Below are positions 1 through 8,116 of a stretch of DNA of 64,000 nucleotides, piece by piece (the stretch's first letter is position 1; each line of letters opens with the position of its first letter). The notes beneath the pieces were generated by a model. That model saw only the letters and a program-made list of their open reading frames with translations. It searched no databases and was not told the origin of the DNA. Source of the stretch: Bog-473 sp963725895 (lineage in GTDB: Bacteria > Actinomycetota > Acidimicrobiia > Acidimicrobiales > RAAP-2); contig CAVSAJ010000002.1 in NCBI GenBank assembly GCA_963725895.1, forward strand, positions 248,001 to 312,000, written 5' to 3'. A program made the translations under genes and the position numbers.

Positions 1-885
1 AGCCTCCTCGTCCCGATCGTCGATCCCGGTGCGACGGACACCCCGGGTTTCGACGTGGTGACCAGGGGGACGTCCCAGCTCGGCGAGGAGTACGCCGAGT
101 CCGTGGCCGCAGGACTCTCGAGTGTGTTGTTCGCGGCGAGAGTCCCACACGACCGGAACGGTGCGAGGACGGCGACGACGGCAGCCGAGCCGACGGCGGG
201 CTCGGTGCCAGAGGGGACCGGTCGCAGCAGGGAAGCGGGCTCCGCCACCGTCGCCATCACGACGCAGAATGTCGGGCACGGCGGAAAAGTCAACCTGAAC
301 TTCTTCGCACCCAACATCGCCGTGGTGTTCCTCTTCATCGGCAGCGGCCTGGGCATGCGGTCGCTCCTCATGGAGCGGGCGGCGGGCACGCTGGCCAGGG
401 TGAATGCGGCGCCGCTGCGCCCGACGACGATCGTGCTCGGGAAGCTGCTGGCGATCTTCGTCACCGGGTTAGCCACCATCTTCGTCATCTGGGCGGTCAC
501 GACCTTCGCCTTTGGTGCCGACTGGGGAGACCCCCTCGGCGTTCTGCTGATGTGCGTGGCCGCCACCGTCGCCATGTGCGGCATCGGCGTCTTCCTCACG
601 TCTCTGGCCAAGACCGAGCAGCAGGCCTTCGGGATCACCCTGCTGGTGGGCTTGTTCCTCGCGCTGCTCGGCGGGAATCTCCTCCCGTCAGGCTCGCTGC
701 CTGACGTCTTCCAGGTCCTCGCACTGGGGACGCCGAACGGGTGGGCACTGGTCGGCTTCGGACGCCTCGACCAACTACGGGAGCCGGCCAGCAGTGTCAT
801 CGGTCCGGTGCTGGTGCTTCTTGTCATCGCGGCCGTGACGGGCGGGCTCGCCATGACCAGGGTGCGCAAGATGGTGGAGCCGTGA
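1..885 (+). CDS. ABC-2 type exporter permease, 5' end missing
   Basis: The reading frame is open from the first base, so the gene begins outside the window. About 295 residues are visible. After a low-complexity Ala/Thr/Glu-rich extracytoplasmic stretch, the protein has a hydrophobic helix around the FFAPNIAVVFLFIGSG segment, the conserved cytoplasmic turn with MERAAGTLARV, then four further membrane helices, ending in a short basic tail. This is the usual C-terminal half of ABC-2 permeases of the YhgE/drug-exporter type. It ends 4 bp before a second permease, so the pair probably form a heterodimeric membrane channel, with the ATPase expected upstream of the window. The exported substrate is unknown. 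Confidence 0.8.
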   Translation, partial: SLLVPIVDPGATDTPGFDVVTRGTSQLGEEYAESVAAGLSSVLFAARVPHDRNGARTATTAAEPTAGSVPEGTGRSREAGSATVAITTQNVGHGGKVNLNFFAPNIAVVFLFIGSGLGMRSLLMERAAGTLARVNAAPLRPTTIVLGKLLAIFVTGLATIFVIWAVTTFAFGADWGDPLGVLLMCVAATVAMCGIGVFLTSLAKTEQQAFGITLLVGLFLALLGGNLLPSGSLPDVFQVLALGTPNGWALVGFGRLDQLREPASSVIGPVLVLLVIAAVTGGLAMTRVRKMVEP

Positions 886-889
886 GGCT

Positions 890-1933
890 GTGATCGCCGT
901 CATCCGCGTGAACTTGCGCCGAGCCATGGGCGACCGGCGGCTGCTCATCATCAGCACGCTCGTCCCGGTGATCATCATCCTCATCACGGGTTTGCTCGAG
1001 GGCAGCCCCAAAGAGCCCATCGGTTTGCTGCACCCGTCGGCGCGCCTGTTGCATCTGGCCGAGTCGACCGACGGGATCAAGGTGCGGGTCGAAGCCAACC
1101 GGACGGACCTCACCGATGACATCTTGCGGGGGAGGGTGGTCGCCGGGCTCGTCCAGTTGCCCTCCACGAGCGATTCGGTCCGAGCTGACTTCGTGATCGA
1201 GTCCGCAACCACCGATGCCGTGCAGGCCCGCACCGACGCCGTCGCATTGATGGACCTCATGGCTGCCGAAGGGAAGGACACCAAGTTCACCGATACGACA
1301 CTGCGTGCGACCCAGACGGAAGCGCCGCTGAGCCCCTTTTGGTACGTGGCGCCTGCGAATCTGGTTCTCTTCATGGGGATCGCAGTGCTCGTGCTGTCCG
1401 CGGGCATGGTCGAGACCCGTCGCCTCGGGGTCCTTCAGCGCTTGTCTGCCGCGCCCGTGCACAAACGGGCGATCGTGTTCGGCCAGATGGCCAGCATGAT
1501 GGTCACGGCGATCGCAATGGCGATCGGACTGATCTTCGTGGGGATCGTTCTGTTCAACGTGCACTGGGGAAACCCGCTCAGCGTCTTCCTCGTGGTCGCA
1601 CTGCTCGGCATCAGCGTTGCGGCCCTTGCCGTCATCATCGGGACGTGGTCGCGCTCGCAGGAGCAGGCCATCGCCACTGCGGTGATTGTCGCGATCATCG
1701 CGGGGATGCTCGGGGGCTGTGTCTACCAGCTGAATGCGGTGAGCCCGACGGTGAACCATGTCGGGCACGCCGTGCCCCAGGCATGGGCCATGGACGCGTT
1801 CGTCAAGTTGATCTCGGATCACGCATCGTTTGCGGATACGTTGCCCCAGATCGGAGCACTCCTGGTCTTCGCGGTCGCACTCAGTGCATTGGCCGTCTGG
1901 TACTACTCCCGAAAGGTGTTCTCAACGACCTGA
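890..1933 (+). CDS. ABC-2 type exporter permease
   Basis: A 347-residue permease starting at GTG 890, four bases after the preceding permease. It has one N-terminal membrane helix (residues about 15-35), a soluble extracytoplasmic domain of about 120 residues, and then five to six helices starting near the FWYVAPANLVLFMGIAVLVL segment. The ETRRLGVLQRLSAAP turn matches the same position in the upstream partner (MERAAGTLARVNAAP), so the two subunits are paralogous. The layout is typical of two-permease ABC-2 exporters of lipids, antibiotics or polymers. No substrate can be inferred. Confidence 0.85.
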   Translation: MIAVIRVNLRRAMGDRRLLIISTLVPVIIILITGLLEGSPKEPIGLLHPSARLLHLAESTDGIKVRVEANRTDLTDDILRGRVVAGLVQLPSTSDSVRADFVIESATTDAVQARTDAVALMDLMAAEGKDTKFTDTTLRATQTEAPLSPFWYVAPANLVLFMGIAVLVLSAGMVETRRLGVLQRLSAAPVHKRAIVFGQMASMMVTAIAMAIGLIFVGIVLFNVHWGNPLSVFLVVALLGISVAALAVIIGTWSRSQEQAIATAVIVAIIAGMLGGCVYQLNAVSPTVNHVGHAVPQAWAMDAFVKLISDHASFADTLPQIGALLVFAVALSALAVWYYSRKVFSTT

Positions 1934-1955
1934 CGCAGTGCGTCGTGGTACCACG

Positions 1956-3417
1956 TCAGCGAAGGTACGACCCGACCGCCTCCAAGTGGCGCCGCATACG
2001 GCGGCGGGCTGCTTCAGCGTTTCCGTCGATGATCGCGTCGGCGATGGCACCGTGGGCCCGCGAGACGGCGGCGGCCAGCGCGGCGACGGTCCACCTCCGT
2101 GACCGCCTCAATTTGATGGAGCCGCATCAGGCGGATGAGAACCAGTGCGACCAGCTCGAGGACGCGATTGCCGGCGAGGCTGGCGATCACCGCATGGAGG
2201 TTGTGGCCGTCGTCGGCGAAGTCGGCCATGGACATCGTTTCTTCGTGTCGCAGAGCCACCTGCAGATCGGCCTCGCCGTCCACGTCGCCCCGCTCGATGG
2301 CCAAGTCGACCAACGCGAGCTCGACCCGGATGCGCAACTCCACGAGATCGTCCATCGAAATGCCCCGTCTGGTGAGGTAGACGGCGACGACCTCGCTCAC
2401 GCCGCGGACGCTCGGCTCCGCGACGAAGAGTCCCCCGCCGGGGCCCCGCCGCATGGTCGCGATCTGGTGATGGTCGAGGAGGCGGAGCGCCTCGCGGAAG
2501 ACGGCACGGCTCGCGCCGTACCGTTCGATGAGCTCTGATTGCGAACCGAGGAAGGATCCCGGCTCGAGGTCGTCGGCCACGACGTCCTGGAGGATGGCGC
2601 GGGCCACGTCCTCGGCCCGCTTGTTGCTCACGCCTCCACCGAGGGCGACGCTGCGCGGCATGAACTGGCGTGACACGTGTCGGCTCTGTAGATACGTCGA
2701 CTCTGCCTCGAGGTGCCGGCGCGTGCGGCGTCGCGCTCGGGCGGCGTCGCCCTCCAAGACCGCATCGATGATCCGCGCATGTGCGTGCTGCGATGCGGTG
2801 AGCGTCCCCTCCGACAATGACGGCCCGCCCCGGAAGTACAAGAACGCGACCCGGTTGAGGATGTCGACGAAGAGTTCGATGGCGGCATTGCGGGCGATGG
2901 CCGCCAGCCGGCCATGGAGCGCACGGTGATCCGTGACCGCGCCCGTTCGCTCGTCGACTGCCAACGCACGTAGGTCAGCCGCGTCCACTTCGGTGAGCCT
3001 GTCGGTCGCCAGCTCGGCCGCGATCTCCTCGAGCACGATGCGGGCCTCGAAGACCTCGTCCAACCGGGTGTTGGCCCGGTGCAGATAGAGCACGGCGGCG
3101 TCGATGATGGCGTCGACAGTCGGCTCGGTGACCGCGAGGCCGCCGCCGGGGCCGCGCCGCATGGCGGCGACCTGCTGCGTCTCCACGAGGCGCACCGCCT
3201 CGCGGAACACCGCACGGCTCACGCCGTAGCGAGCCATCAGCTCGGCCTGGGACCCCAGCACGTCACCGACCGGCCAGCCACGGTCCACGACGTCGTTGAG
3301 GATGCGACGGGCCACCCTCGCCGCCAACTTCGATTCGGACGACTCCGCGACGGGGGCGAGGACAGCCGTCGGAGCGAGGGCGGGCGGGGAAGCCATTGGG
3401 AAATAGGTTATACTCAT
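1956..3417 (-). CDS. Tandem FadR/GntR-family transcriptional regulator, frameshifted near its end
   Basis: The protein contains two complete FadR units in one chain: a winged-helix DNA-binding domain plus an all-helical FCD ligand domain, twice. Each DNA-binding domain carries the signature SQxELxxRYGxSRAVFREAxRLx followed by MRRGPGGGL. Such double FadR regulators of about 490 residues occur in actinobacteria near acyl-CoA and P450 genes. The given frame drifts into an Arg-rich tail and stops at 2014. Skipping one base near 2091 restores a C-terminus (RRRMRRHLEAVGSYLR, stop at 1956) that parallels the end of the first unit (RRRTRRHLEAESTYLQ). ATG at 3396 is an alternative start. It is divergent from the P450 at 3454, which it probably controls in response to an acyl-CoA or similar ligand. 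Confidence 0.85.
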
Positions 3418-3453
3418 TTAGGTGAACACGACCCGAAACCCCTGGTCGAGCAC

Positions 3454-4701
3454 GTGACCCCCAGCGCCGTGCCGGGTGGGCCGGCCGAAACGACCGACCT
3501 TGCGGATCCCGTCATGTTCAACGACCCGTACCCACGGTACGCGGCGCTGCGCCGCACCATGCCGGTGTCCCGGGCCTACTCCCGCCAGATGCTCGGCGGC
3601 GCGGGCTACATGTTGACCCGCCACGAGCACGTCTTGTTGTTGCACAACGACGTCCGCTTTTCGAGCGACCCGACCAGCGAGGGGTCGTCGTTTCTCATCC
3701 GGCATCTGCCCAAGATGTTCCGCCTCCTCACCAGCTCGATGGTCTACAAGGACGATCCCGACCACGCCCGGCTCCGCCGTCTTGTCAACAAGGCCTTCAC
3801 CCCGCGCATGGTCCAGCAATTGAAGGAGGACATCGAGCACATCGTCTACGACCTTCTGGACAAGATCGAGCGGAAGGGAAACGAGACCGTCGACCTCGTC
3901 AGCGAGGTTGCGACGCCCCTGCCGCTGTCGGTGATCTCCACCATGCTCGGAGTGGGGAACGATGACCGTGACGAATTCCACGAGCTGATGGAACGTTTCG
4001 TCGTGCGACTGGGCGGTGGGTCGTCCGCCGACGCGTTGCGAGCGGTGCCCACCGCCCGCAAGCTCTACGGCGTCCTAGAACGCCTGGCGGAGCAACGTCG
4101 CTCCGTGCCCGACGACGGGTTGATCTCGGGCCTCCTCTCCGCGAGCGAGGACGGCGACTCCCTCAACGACGACGAGGTGATCGCCATGATCTTCCTGCTC
4201 ATGCTCGCCGGCCACGACACGACGGCGAACCTCATCGGGAGCTCGGCTCTCGCCCTTATTGAGCATCCGGAGCAGGCCGAACGCCTCCGCCAGGATCCCA
4301 CGCTGGTTCCCACCGCCGTCGAAGAGCTCCTCCGCTTCACGACGCCCGTTCCCTGTGGCGCCGCCCGTACTTTGTCGGAAGACGTCGAAATCGAGGACAC
4401 GGTCCTCCCCAAGGGGAGCAAGGTGCTGGGCATGATCATCTCAGCCAATCGGGACGAGGAGGTCTTCGAACAGCCAAACGACCTCGACCTGGGCCGGGAT
4501 CCCAACCGCCACCTCACGTTTGCCTTCGGCAAACACTTCTGCCTGGGCAACCAGCTCGCGCGGCTCGAGGGCCAGATCGCCATCGGTGAGCTCGTCAGAC
4601 GATTCCCTCGCATGCGACTCGGGGTCGACCGGGACTCACTGCGGTACAAGCCTGTGCAAGCCCTCCGCGGCTTCCGGAACCTCCCGCTGGTCCTCCAATA
4701 G
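3454..4701 (+). CDS. Cytochrome P450
   Basis: A soluble bacterial class I P450 of about 415 residues. The I-helix oxygen-activation motif AGHDTT, the following EELLRF K-helix ExxR region and the haem loop FAFGKHFCLGNQLARLEG with Cys363 (counted from GTG 3454) are all present. The start is chosen at GTG 3454 because the frame upstream overlaps the divergent regulator gene; ATG 3514 would cut into the conserved N-terminal FNDPYPRYAALR region. The likely reaction is mono-oxygenation of a lipophilic substrate. No ferredoxin or reductase gene lies beside it, so electron partners must be encoded elsewhere. It converges on the next P450 with a 17-bp gap. Confidence 0.9.
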   Translation: MTPSAVPGGPAETTDLADPVMFNDPYPRYAALRRTMPVSRAYSRQMLGGAGYMLTRHEHVLLLHNDVRFSSDPTSEGSSFLIRHLPKMFRLLTSSMVYKDDPDHARLRRLVNKAFTPRMVQQLKEDIEHIVYDLLDKIERKGNETVDLVSEVATPLPLSVISTMLGVGNDDRDEFHELMERFVVRLGGGSSADALRAVPTARKLYGVLERLAEQRRSVPDDGLISGLLSASEDGDSLNDDEVIAMIFLLMLAGHDTTANLIGSSALALIEHPEQAERLRQDPTLVPTAVEELLRFTTPVPCGAARTLSEDVEIEDTVLPKGSKVLGMIISANRDEEVFEQPNDLDLGRDPNRHLTFAFGKHFCLGNQLARLEGQIAIGELVRRFPRMRLGVDRDSLRYKPVQALRGFRNLPLVLQ

Positions 4702-4718
4702 TCTCCGAACGGTATATG

Positions 4719-5930
4719 TCAGCGCCAGGCCAACGTGAGGTCCTTCACGTGACGGAGTCCAGGCGGGTATTCGAGTTGCTCGTGACCGGGCTTGAGCCAG
4801 TAGTCGGGAATACGTTGGTGCCACTCGGTCAATGTGACACGGAGCTCTCTCCGAGCGAGATGTGATCCAAGACATCGATGGACGCCGCCACCGAACGCGA
4901 TGTGGCGATTGGACTCGCGATCGAAGCGCACATCGAAGGGCTCCGGGCACTGGTTCGCGTCGACGTTCGCCGCACCGTACAGAACCATGACGGCGGTTCC
5001 CTGCTTGATCGGACAGCCGTTCGGCAGCTCGGTGTCTTCTGTCGCGACCCGTGGGACTCCGAAGGGAACCGGCGACTCCCAGCGAAGCAACTCCTCGACC
5101 GCGCCGGAGACGCAATCGGGGTCCTGGGCGATCTGGCGGCGATGGTCAGGATGGTCGGCCAGGAAGGCGTACATGCAGGTCAGCGAATCACTGACTGTGT
5201 CGAGTCCCGCAATGAGCATGAGGTAGCAGATATCGACGATGTCGTCACGAGAAAGTCGCGCACCCTCCACCTCGGACACGACGAACTTCGACATCACGTC
5301 GTCGGCCGGTTTTCTCATCCGCTCGTCAGCGAGTGCGCCGAAGTAGTCGTAGATCTCCTGGCCGGTCCTGGCCATGACTGCTGCCCGCTTGTCGGGATCG
5401 GAGAGAGCCGCCGGGTCGATCTTCTCGGGGTGCAAGATGCCGTCGCGCATGCGTAGGAACATGCGGAGCTCTTCTTCGGGAAGGCCCATCAGTCCGAGGA
5501 AGACCGAGCTCGGGAAGATCTCGGCAAAGTCCTCTGTGAAGTTGCACTCCCCTGCATCGATAAAACCGTCGATCAGGGCAACGACCCTCCGAGTGATGTC
5601 GCCTTGCTGTTCGTCCATGCGCTTCGGAGCGAACAGTGGATCGAGAAGCCGGCGGTACTTCGAGTGCAGGGGCGGGTCCACGTTGAGAGGAATCAGCGGC
5701 CGTACGTTGCCCAACCCCATCTCGACTCGGGAAGAGAAGAGTTCATGGTGGCGGAGCACATGTTCGCTCAGCGCTCGGTCGAAGGTCAGCACAAGACCTT
5801 CGGCGGGCTGAATGAAACCGGGGCCGTCAATGACCGCCTTGTAGTTCGACTGAGGCGATGACAGGTCGAGCATCTCCGCCATGACTTCGGCCCCTGTCAA
5901 CTCCGGACCGACTGCAACGTCATCGGCCAT
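4719..5930 (-). CDS. Cytochrome P450
   Basis: A 403-residue bacterial P450. It shows the I-helix motif AGLDTV, the K-helix EELLRWESPVPFG, and the haem-ligand loop FGGGVHRCLGSHLARRE with Cys353. The acid-alcohol pair of the I helix is D-T, as in typical hydroxylating P450s. ATG 5930 gives a normal N-terminus. It lies downstream of the epoxide-hydrolase-like gene on the same strand with a gap of about 118 bp, so the two may be co-transcribed and act on the same substrate, the P450 forming an oxygenated or epoxidised product. It is clearly different in sequence from the P450s at 3.5, 33.8 and 59.7 kb. Confidence 0.92.
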   Translation of the reverse strand: MADDVAVGPELTGAEVMAEMLDLSSPQSNYKAVIDGPGFIQPAEGLVLTFDRALSEHVLRHHELFSSRVEMGLGNVRPLIPLNVDPPLHSKYRRLLDPLFAPKRMDEQQGDITRRVVALIDGFIDAGECNFTEDFAEIFPSSVFLGLMGLPEEELRMFLRMRDGILHPEKIDPAALSDPDKRAAVMARTGQEIYDYFGALADERMRKPADDVMSKFVVSEVEGARLSRDDIVDICYLMLIAGLDTVSDSLTCMYAFLADHPDHRRQIAQDPDCVSGAVEELLRWESPVPFGVPRVATEDTELPNGCPIKQGTAVMVLYGAANVDANQCPEPFDVRFDRESNRHIAFGGGVHRCLGSHLARRELRVTLTEWHQRIPDYWLKPGHEQLEYPPGLRHVKDLTLAWR

Positions 5931-6048
5931 GTGCGAACAGGCCTTTCTTGTTCCAGTGGACCGAACTGGGCATGACCAGCCGTGGACCCTGCGTCACGTG
6001 CGACCCCGTTTCTTTTGGCAGCCTCTGCCAATCTAACCCGAGCGGAGA

Positions 6049-6447
6049 TCAGCTGGGGAGTAGCGATGTCACGTCCTCGCCGCCCATCAACCTGCCGGTG
6101 AGTCCCATGTCGAAATAGTCACGCCATCGAACGATTCGACCGTCCTTCACCTCGAAGGTGCCCATGACCGGCACCGGGGCCATCACTCCGTTGGCCGTCA
6201 CCTCGTCGACCCGTTCCGTGAGCACGGTGTCTGCGTCCTCCGCGAGGTTTCGAATCCGGAACGAGATCGGGTCGAACATGTCGAACTGGAACTTCACCGC
6301 GGCGAGAGACGCCTCCCTTCCCACGGTGGGTTCAGAGCCGACGTTGTGGTACACGACCTCCTCATCGAGGAGGGATTCGACTTTGGCGAGATCCTTCCGG
6401 TCGATTGCCGCGCAGAAGTCTCTGACCACATCTCCAGACGTTGCCAT
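6049..6447 (-). CDS. Limonene-1,2-epoxide hydrolase-like / SnoaL-fold protein
   Basis: A 132-residue single-domain protein of the NTF2/SnoaL fold. The residues used by limonene-1,2-epoxide hydrolase seem conserved by motif. Tyr33 and Asn35 (YHN) match the Tyr53/Asn55 water-binding pair. Arg79 and Asp81 (ERVD) match Arg99/Asp101. The WRDYFD segment at 108-113 supplies the second acid (Asp132 equivalent). That would support one-step epoxide hydrolysis rather than a catalytically dead SnoaL protein. The correspondence is from memory of the family, not an alignment. It is divergent from a TetR gene across a 59-bp region with two palindromic operators, and lies upstream of a P450, suggesting an epoxidation-hydrolysis pair. 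Confidence 0.75.
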   Translation of the reverse strand: MATSGDVVRDFCAAIDRKDLAKVESLLDEEVVYHNVGSEPTVGREASLAAVKFQFDMFDPISFRIRNLAEDADTVLTERVDEVTANGVMAPVPVMGTFEVKDGRIVRWRDYFDMGLTGRLMGGEDVTSLLPS

Positions 6448-6469
6448 TCGGTCCTCCTTCGTTTCACGA

Positions 6470-6510
6470 ACCTACAGCCTGTATGTATTAGTAACCTACA
6501 GGGTGTATGT
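6470..6510. promoter_or_regulatory. Two TetR-type operators in tandem
   Basis: Two near-identical 17-bp elements lie 24 bp apart: ACCTACAGCCTGTATGT at 6470-6486 and ACCTACAGGGTGTATGT at 6494-6510. Each is an imperfect palindrome with core TACAG-N-CTGTA (one mismatch in the second). They fill the space between the divergent epoxide-hydrolase-like and TetR genes, and the second overlaps the TetR start codon at 6507. This is the arrangement expected for autoregulation plus control of the divergent gene. Confidence 0.75.
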
Positions 6511-7118
6511 CAAGGTCTGATCGTCCGCGACCCGACCAACCGCCGCGGGGCGAAGCCACCAAGGCGGCTCTGATCGCCGCTGCACGCGACCTCTTCGTCT
6601 CCAAGGGTTACTTCGCCACCGGGACCGAGGAGATCGTCGCCAAGGCCGAGGTCGGCACCCGTGGTGCCCTGTACCACCACTTCGCCAACAAAGAGGACCT
6701 GTTCCGGTCCGTGTTCAATGAGGTCCAGGCCGACCTGGCCGCCGCGACAGTCGTGAACGAACACGACGACGCGCTCGAGTTGCTCACTGCGGCACTCCAG
6801 CAGTTCCTCGACGCATCGGCTGAGAATGCGGACGTGCAACAGATTCTGCTGATCGACGGCCCAGCGGTGCTCGGGTGGGACCAGTGGCGCAGCCTCGAAG
6901 CCAGGTACGGGCTCGGCGTGATCACGGCAATGCTGGACACAGCAGTCGCGCAGAAGGTCATTGCGCGCCAGCCCACAGGTCCCCTGGCGCACATGCTCCT
7001 CGCGGCAGTCGACGAAGCGGCTCTCTACATTGCCAACGCTTCCGACCACCGCCATGCGCATAAGCAGGCGCGCCAATCGCTCACGCGACTCCTGGGGGGA
7101 CTGAGAACATCTCCTTGA
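6507..7118 (+). CDS. TetR/AcrR-family transcriptional regulator
   Basis: A 203-residue TetR protein. The N-terminal helix-turn-helix spans about residues 17-65 (TKAALIAAARDLFVSKGY, then the recognition region TRGALYHHFANKEDLFR). The C-terminal part is the variable ligand-binding helical domain. The start codon at 6507 sits inside an operator repeat and has no spaced ribosome-binding site, so the message may be leaderless. It most likely represses the divergent epoxide-hydrolase-like gene (and the P450 after it) until substrate appears. It converges on the crotonase gene. Confidence 0.9.
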   Translation: MSRSDRPRPDQPPRGEATKAALIAAARDLFVSKGYFATGTEEIVAKAEVGTRGALYHHFANKEDLFRSVFNEVQADLAAATVVNEHDDALELLTAALQQFLDASAENADVQQILLIDGPAVLGWDQWRSLEARYGLGVITAMLDTAVAQKVIARQPTGPLAHMLLAAVDEAALYIANASDHRHAHKQARQSLTRLLGGLRTSP

Positions 7119-7186
7119 ACAACGAGCTGTCATGTCGCTCGCAGAGCTGGACGCATCGACAATCAGAAGTTCACGTTTCGAGGGAA

Positions 7187-8065
7187 CTATGGCGCGGGCG
7201 GCTCGGTGTTCCCAAAGCGCGGCGGACGCTTCTCCAGGAACGCCGCGACCGCTTCACGCATGTCGCCGGTCATGGACGAGAGGACCTGGGTGCGGTTCTC
7301 GAGATCGATTCCGGCCTGCAGCGAACCAACCTCCAGCTGGGACCACATGACTTCCTTCGTCATGCGGATCCCCCAGGGGCTGTTGGCGGCAATGAGGCCG
7401 GCCGTCTCCAGCGCGGCGTCGAGCAACTCCTCGTCGGGTACCACGCGCAGAACCAGCCCAATCCGGTCGGCCTCCTCGGCCCCGATGATGCGGCCGGTCA
7501 GCATCAACTCCCACGCGCGCGACGCTCCGATCAATCGAGGGAGTAACCAGCTCACGCCGATGTCGCAGCCGGAGATGCCGAGCCGGACGAAGGCGACGTT
7601 GAACCGCGCCGACCAGGCGGCGATCCGGATGTCGCTGGCCAGCGCCAGTGCGAGGCCGCCGCCGGCGGCCGGACCGTTGACGGCGGCGATGACCGGTTGC
7701 GGCAACGAACGGAGTCGTGGGACGAGGGCGGCGATGTGTGTCTGCGTGGAAAAGCCGGTCTCGACGCGGCCCGCATCTCCCGCGCCGGGTGCCTCTCCAT
7801 AGCCACCCAGATCGAGCCCGGCACAGAAGCCCCGGCCCGAACCGGTGAGCACGACGACCCGGCACGAGGCGTCTCCCGCGATGTCGTCACATGCGTCATG
7901 GAGCTCCCCGACCAGCGCCGCGTTCATCGCGTTGAGCCTTTCGGGTCGATTGAGCGTGATCCGGACGACACCGTCGTGGGGCCGGTCGATGAGCAGCGTG
8001 GGCACCTGGCCTCCCGTTGACGCATGTGGGCTTCCCGAATCTCCCAAAAAATTCAGGGTACTCAT
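7187..8065 (-). CDS. Enoyl-CoA hydratase/isomerase (crotonase) family protein
   Basis: A 292-residue crotonase-fold protein. The CoA-binding and oxyanion-hole segments are evident: GSGRGFCAGLDL in the N-terminal half and AAVNGPAAGGGLALALASD in the middle. Where canonical hydratases have the glutamate-bearing QPE segment, this protein reads NVAFVRLGISGCDIG. It may therefore be an isomerase, hydrolase or other crotonase rather than a classical enoyl-CoA hydratase. It is divergent from an aldehyde dehydrogenase gene across a short region with a perfect inverted repeat, so the two are likely co-regulated. Confidence 0.88.
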   Translation of the reverse strand: MSTLNFLGDSGSPHASTGGQVPTLLIDRPHDGVVRITLNRPERLNAMNAALVGELHDACDDIAGDASCRVVVLTGSGRGFCAGLDLGGYGEAPGAGDAGRVETGFSTQTHIAALVPRLRSLPQPVIAAVNGPAAGGGLALALASDIRIAAWSARFNVAFVRLGISGCDIGVSWLLPRLIGASRAWELMLTGRIIGAEEADRIGLVLRVVPDEELLDAALETAGLIAANSPWGIRMTKEVMWSQLEVGSLQAGIDLENRTQVLSSMTGDMREAVAAFLEKRPPRFGNTEPPAP

Positions 8066-8067
8066 TT

Positions 8068-8087
8068 AGCATACAGGAGCGTATGCT
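8068..8087. promoter_or_regulatory. Perfect inverted-repeat operator
   Basis: AGCATAC and GTATGCT form a perfect 7-bp inverted repeat separated by six bases (AGGAGC). It lies 2 bp upstream of the crotonase start and 30 bp upstream of the aldehyde dehydrogenase start. Position and symmetry suggest a repressor site that controls both divergent genes. The responsible regulator is not adjacent; the TetR at 6.5 kb has a different operator core. Confidence 0.6.
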
Positions 8088-8116
8088 GATCCCCACTGAT
8101 CCGACCAAGAGGGACC

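Noticed and set aside
3411..3421. TACTCATTTAG shared with 8059-8069 as a common operator
   Set aside because: Both copies are mostly the reverse complement of an ATGAGTA start region; coincidence is more likely.
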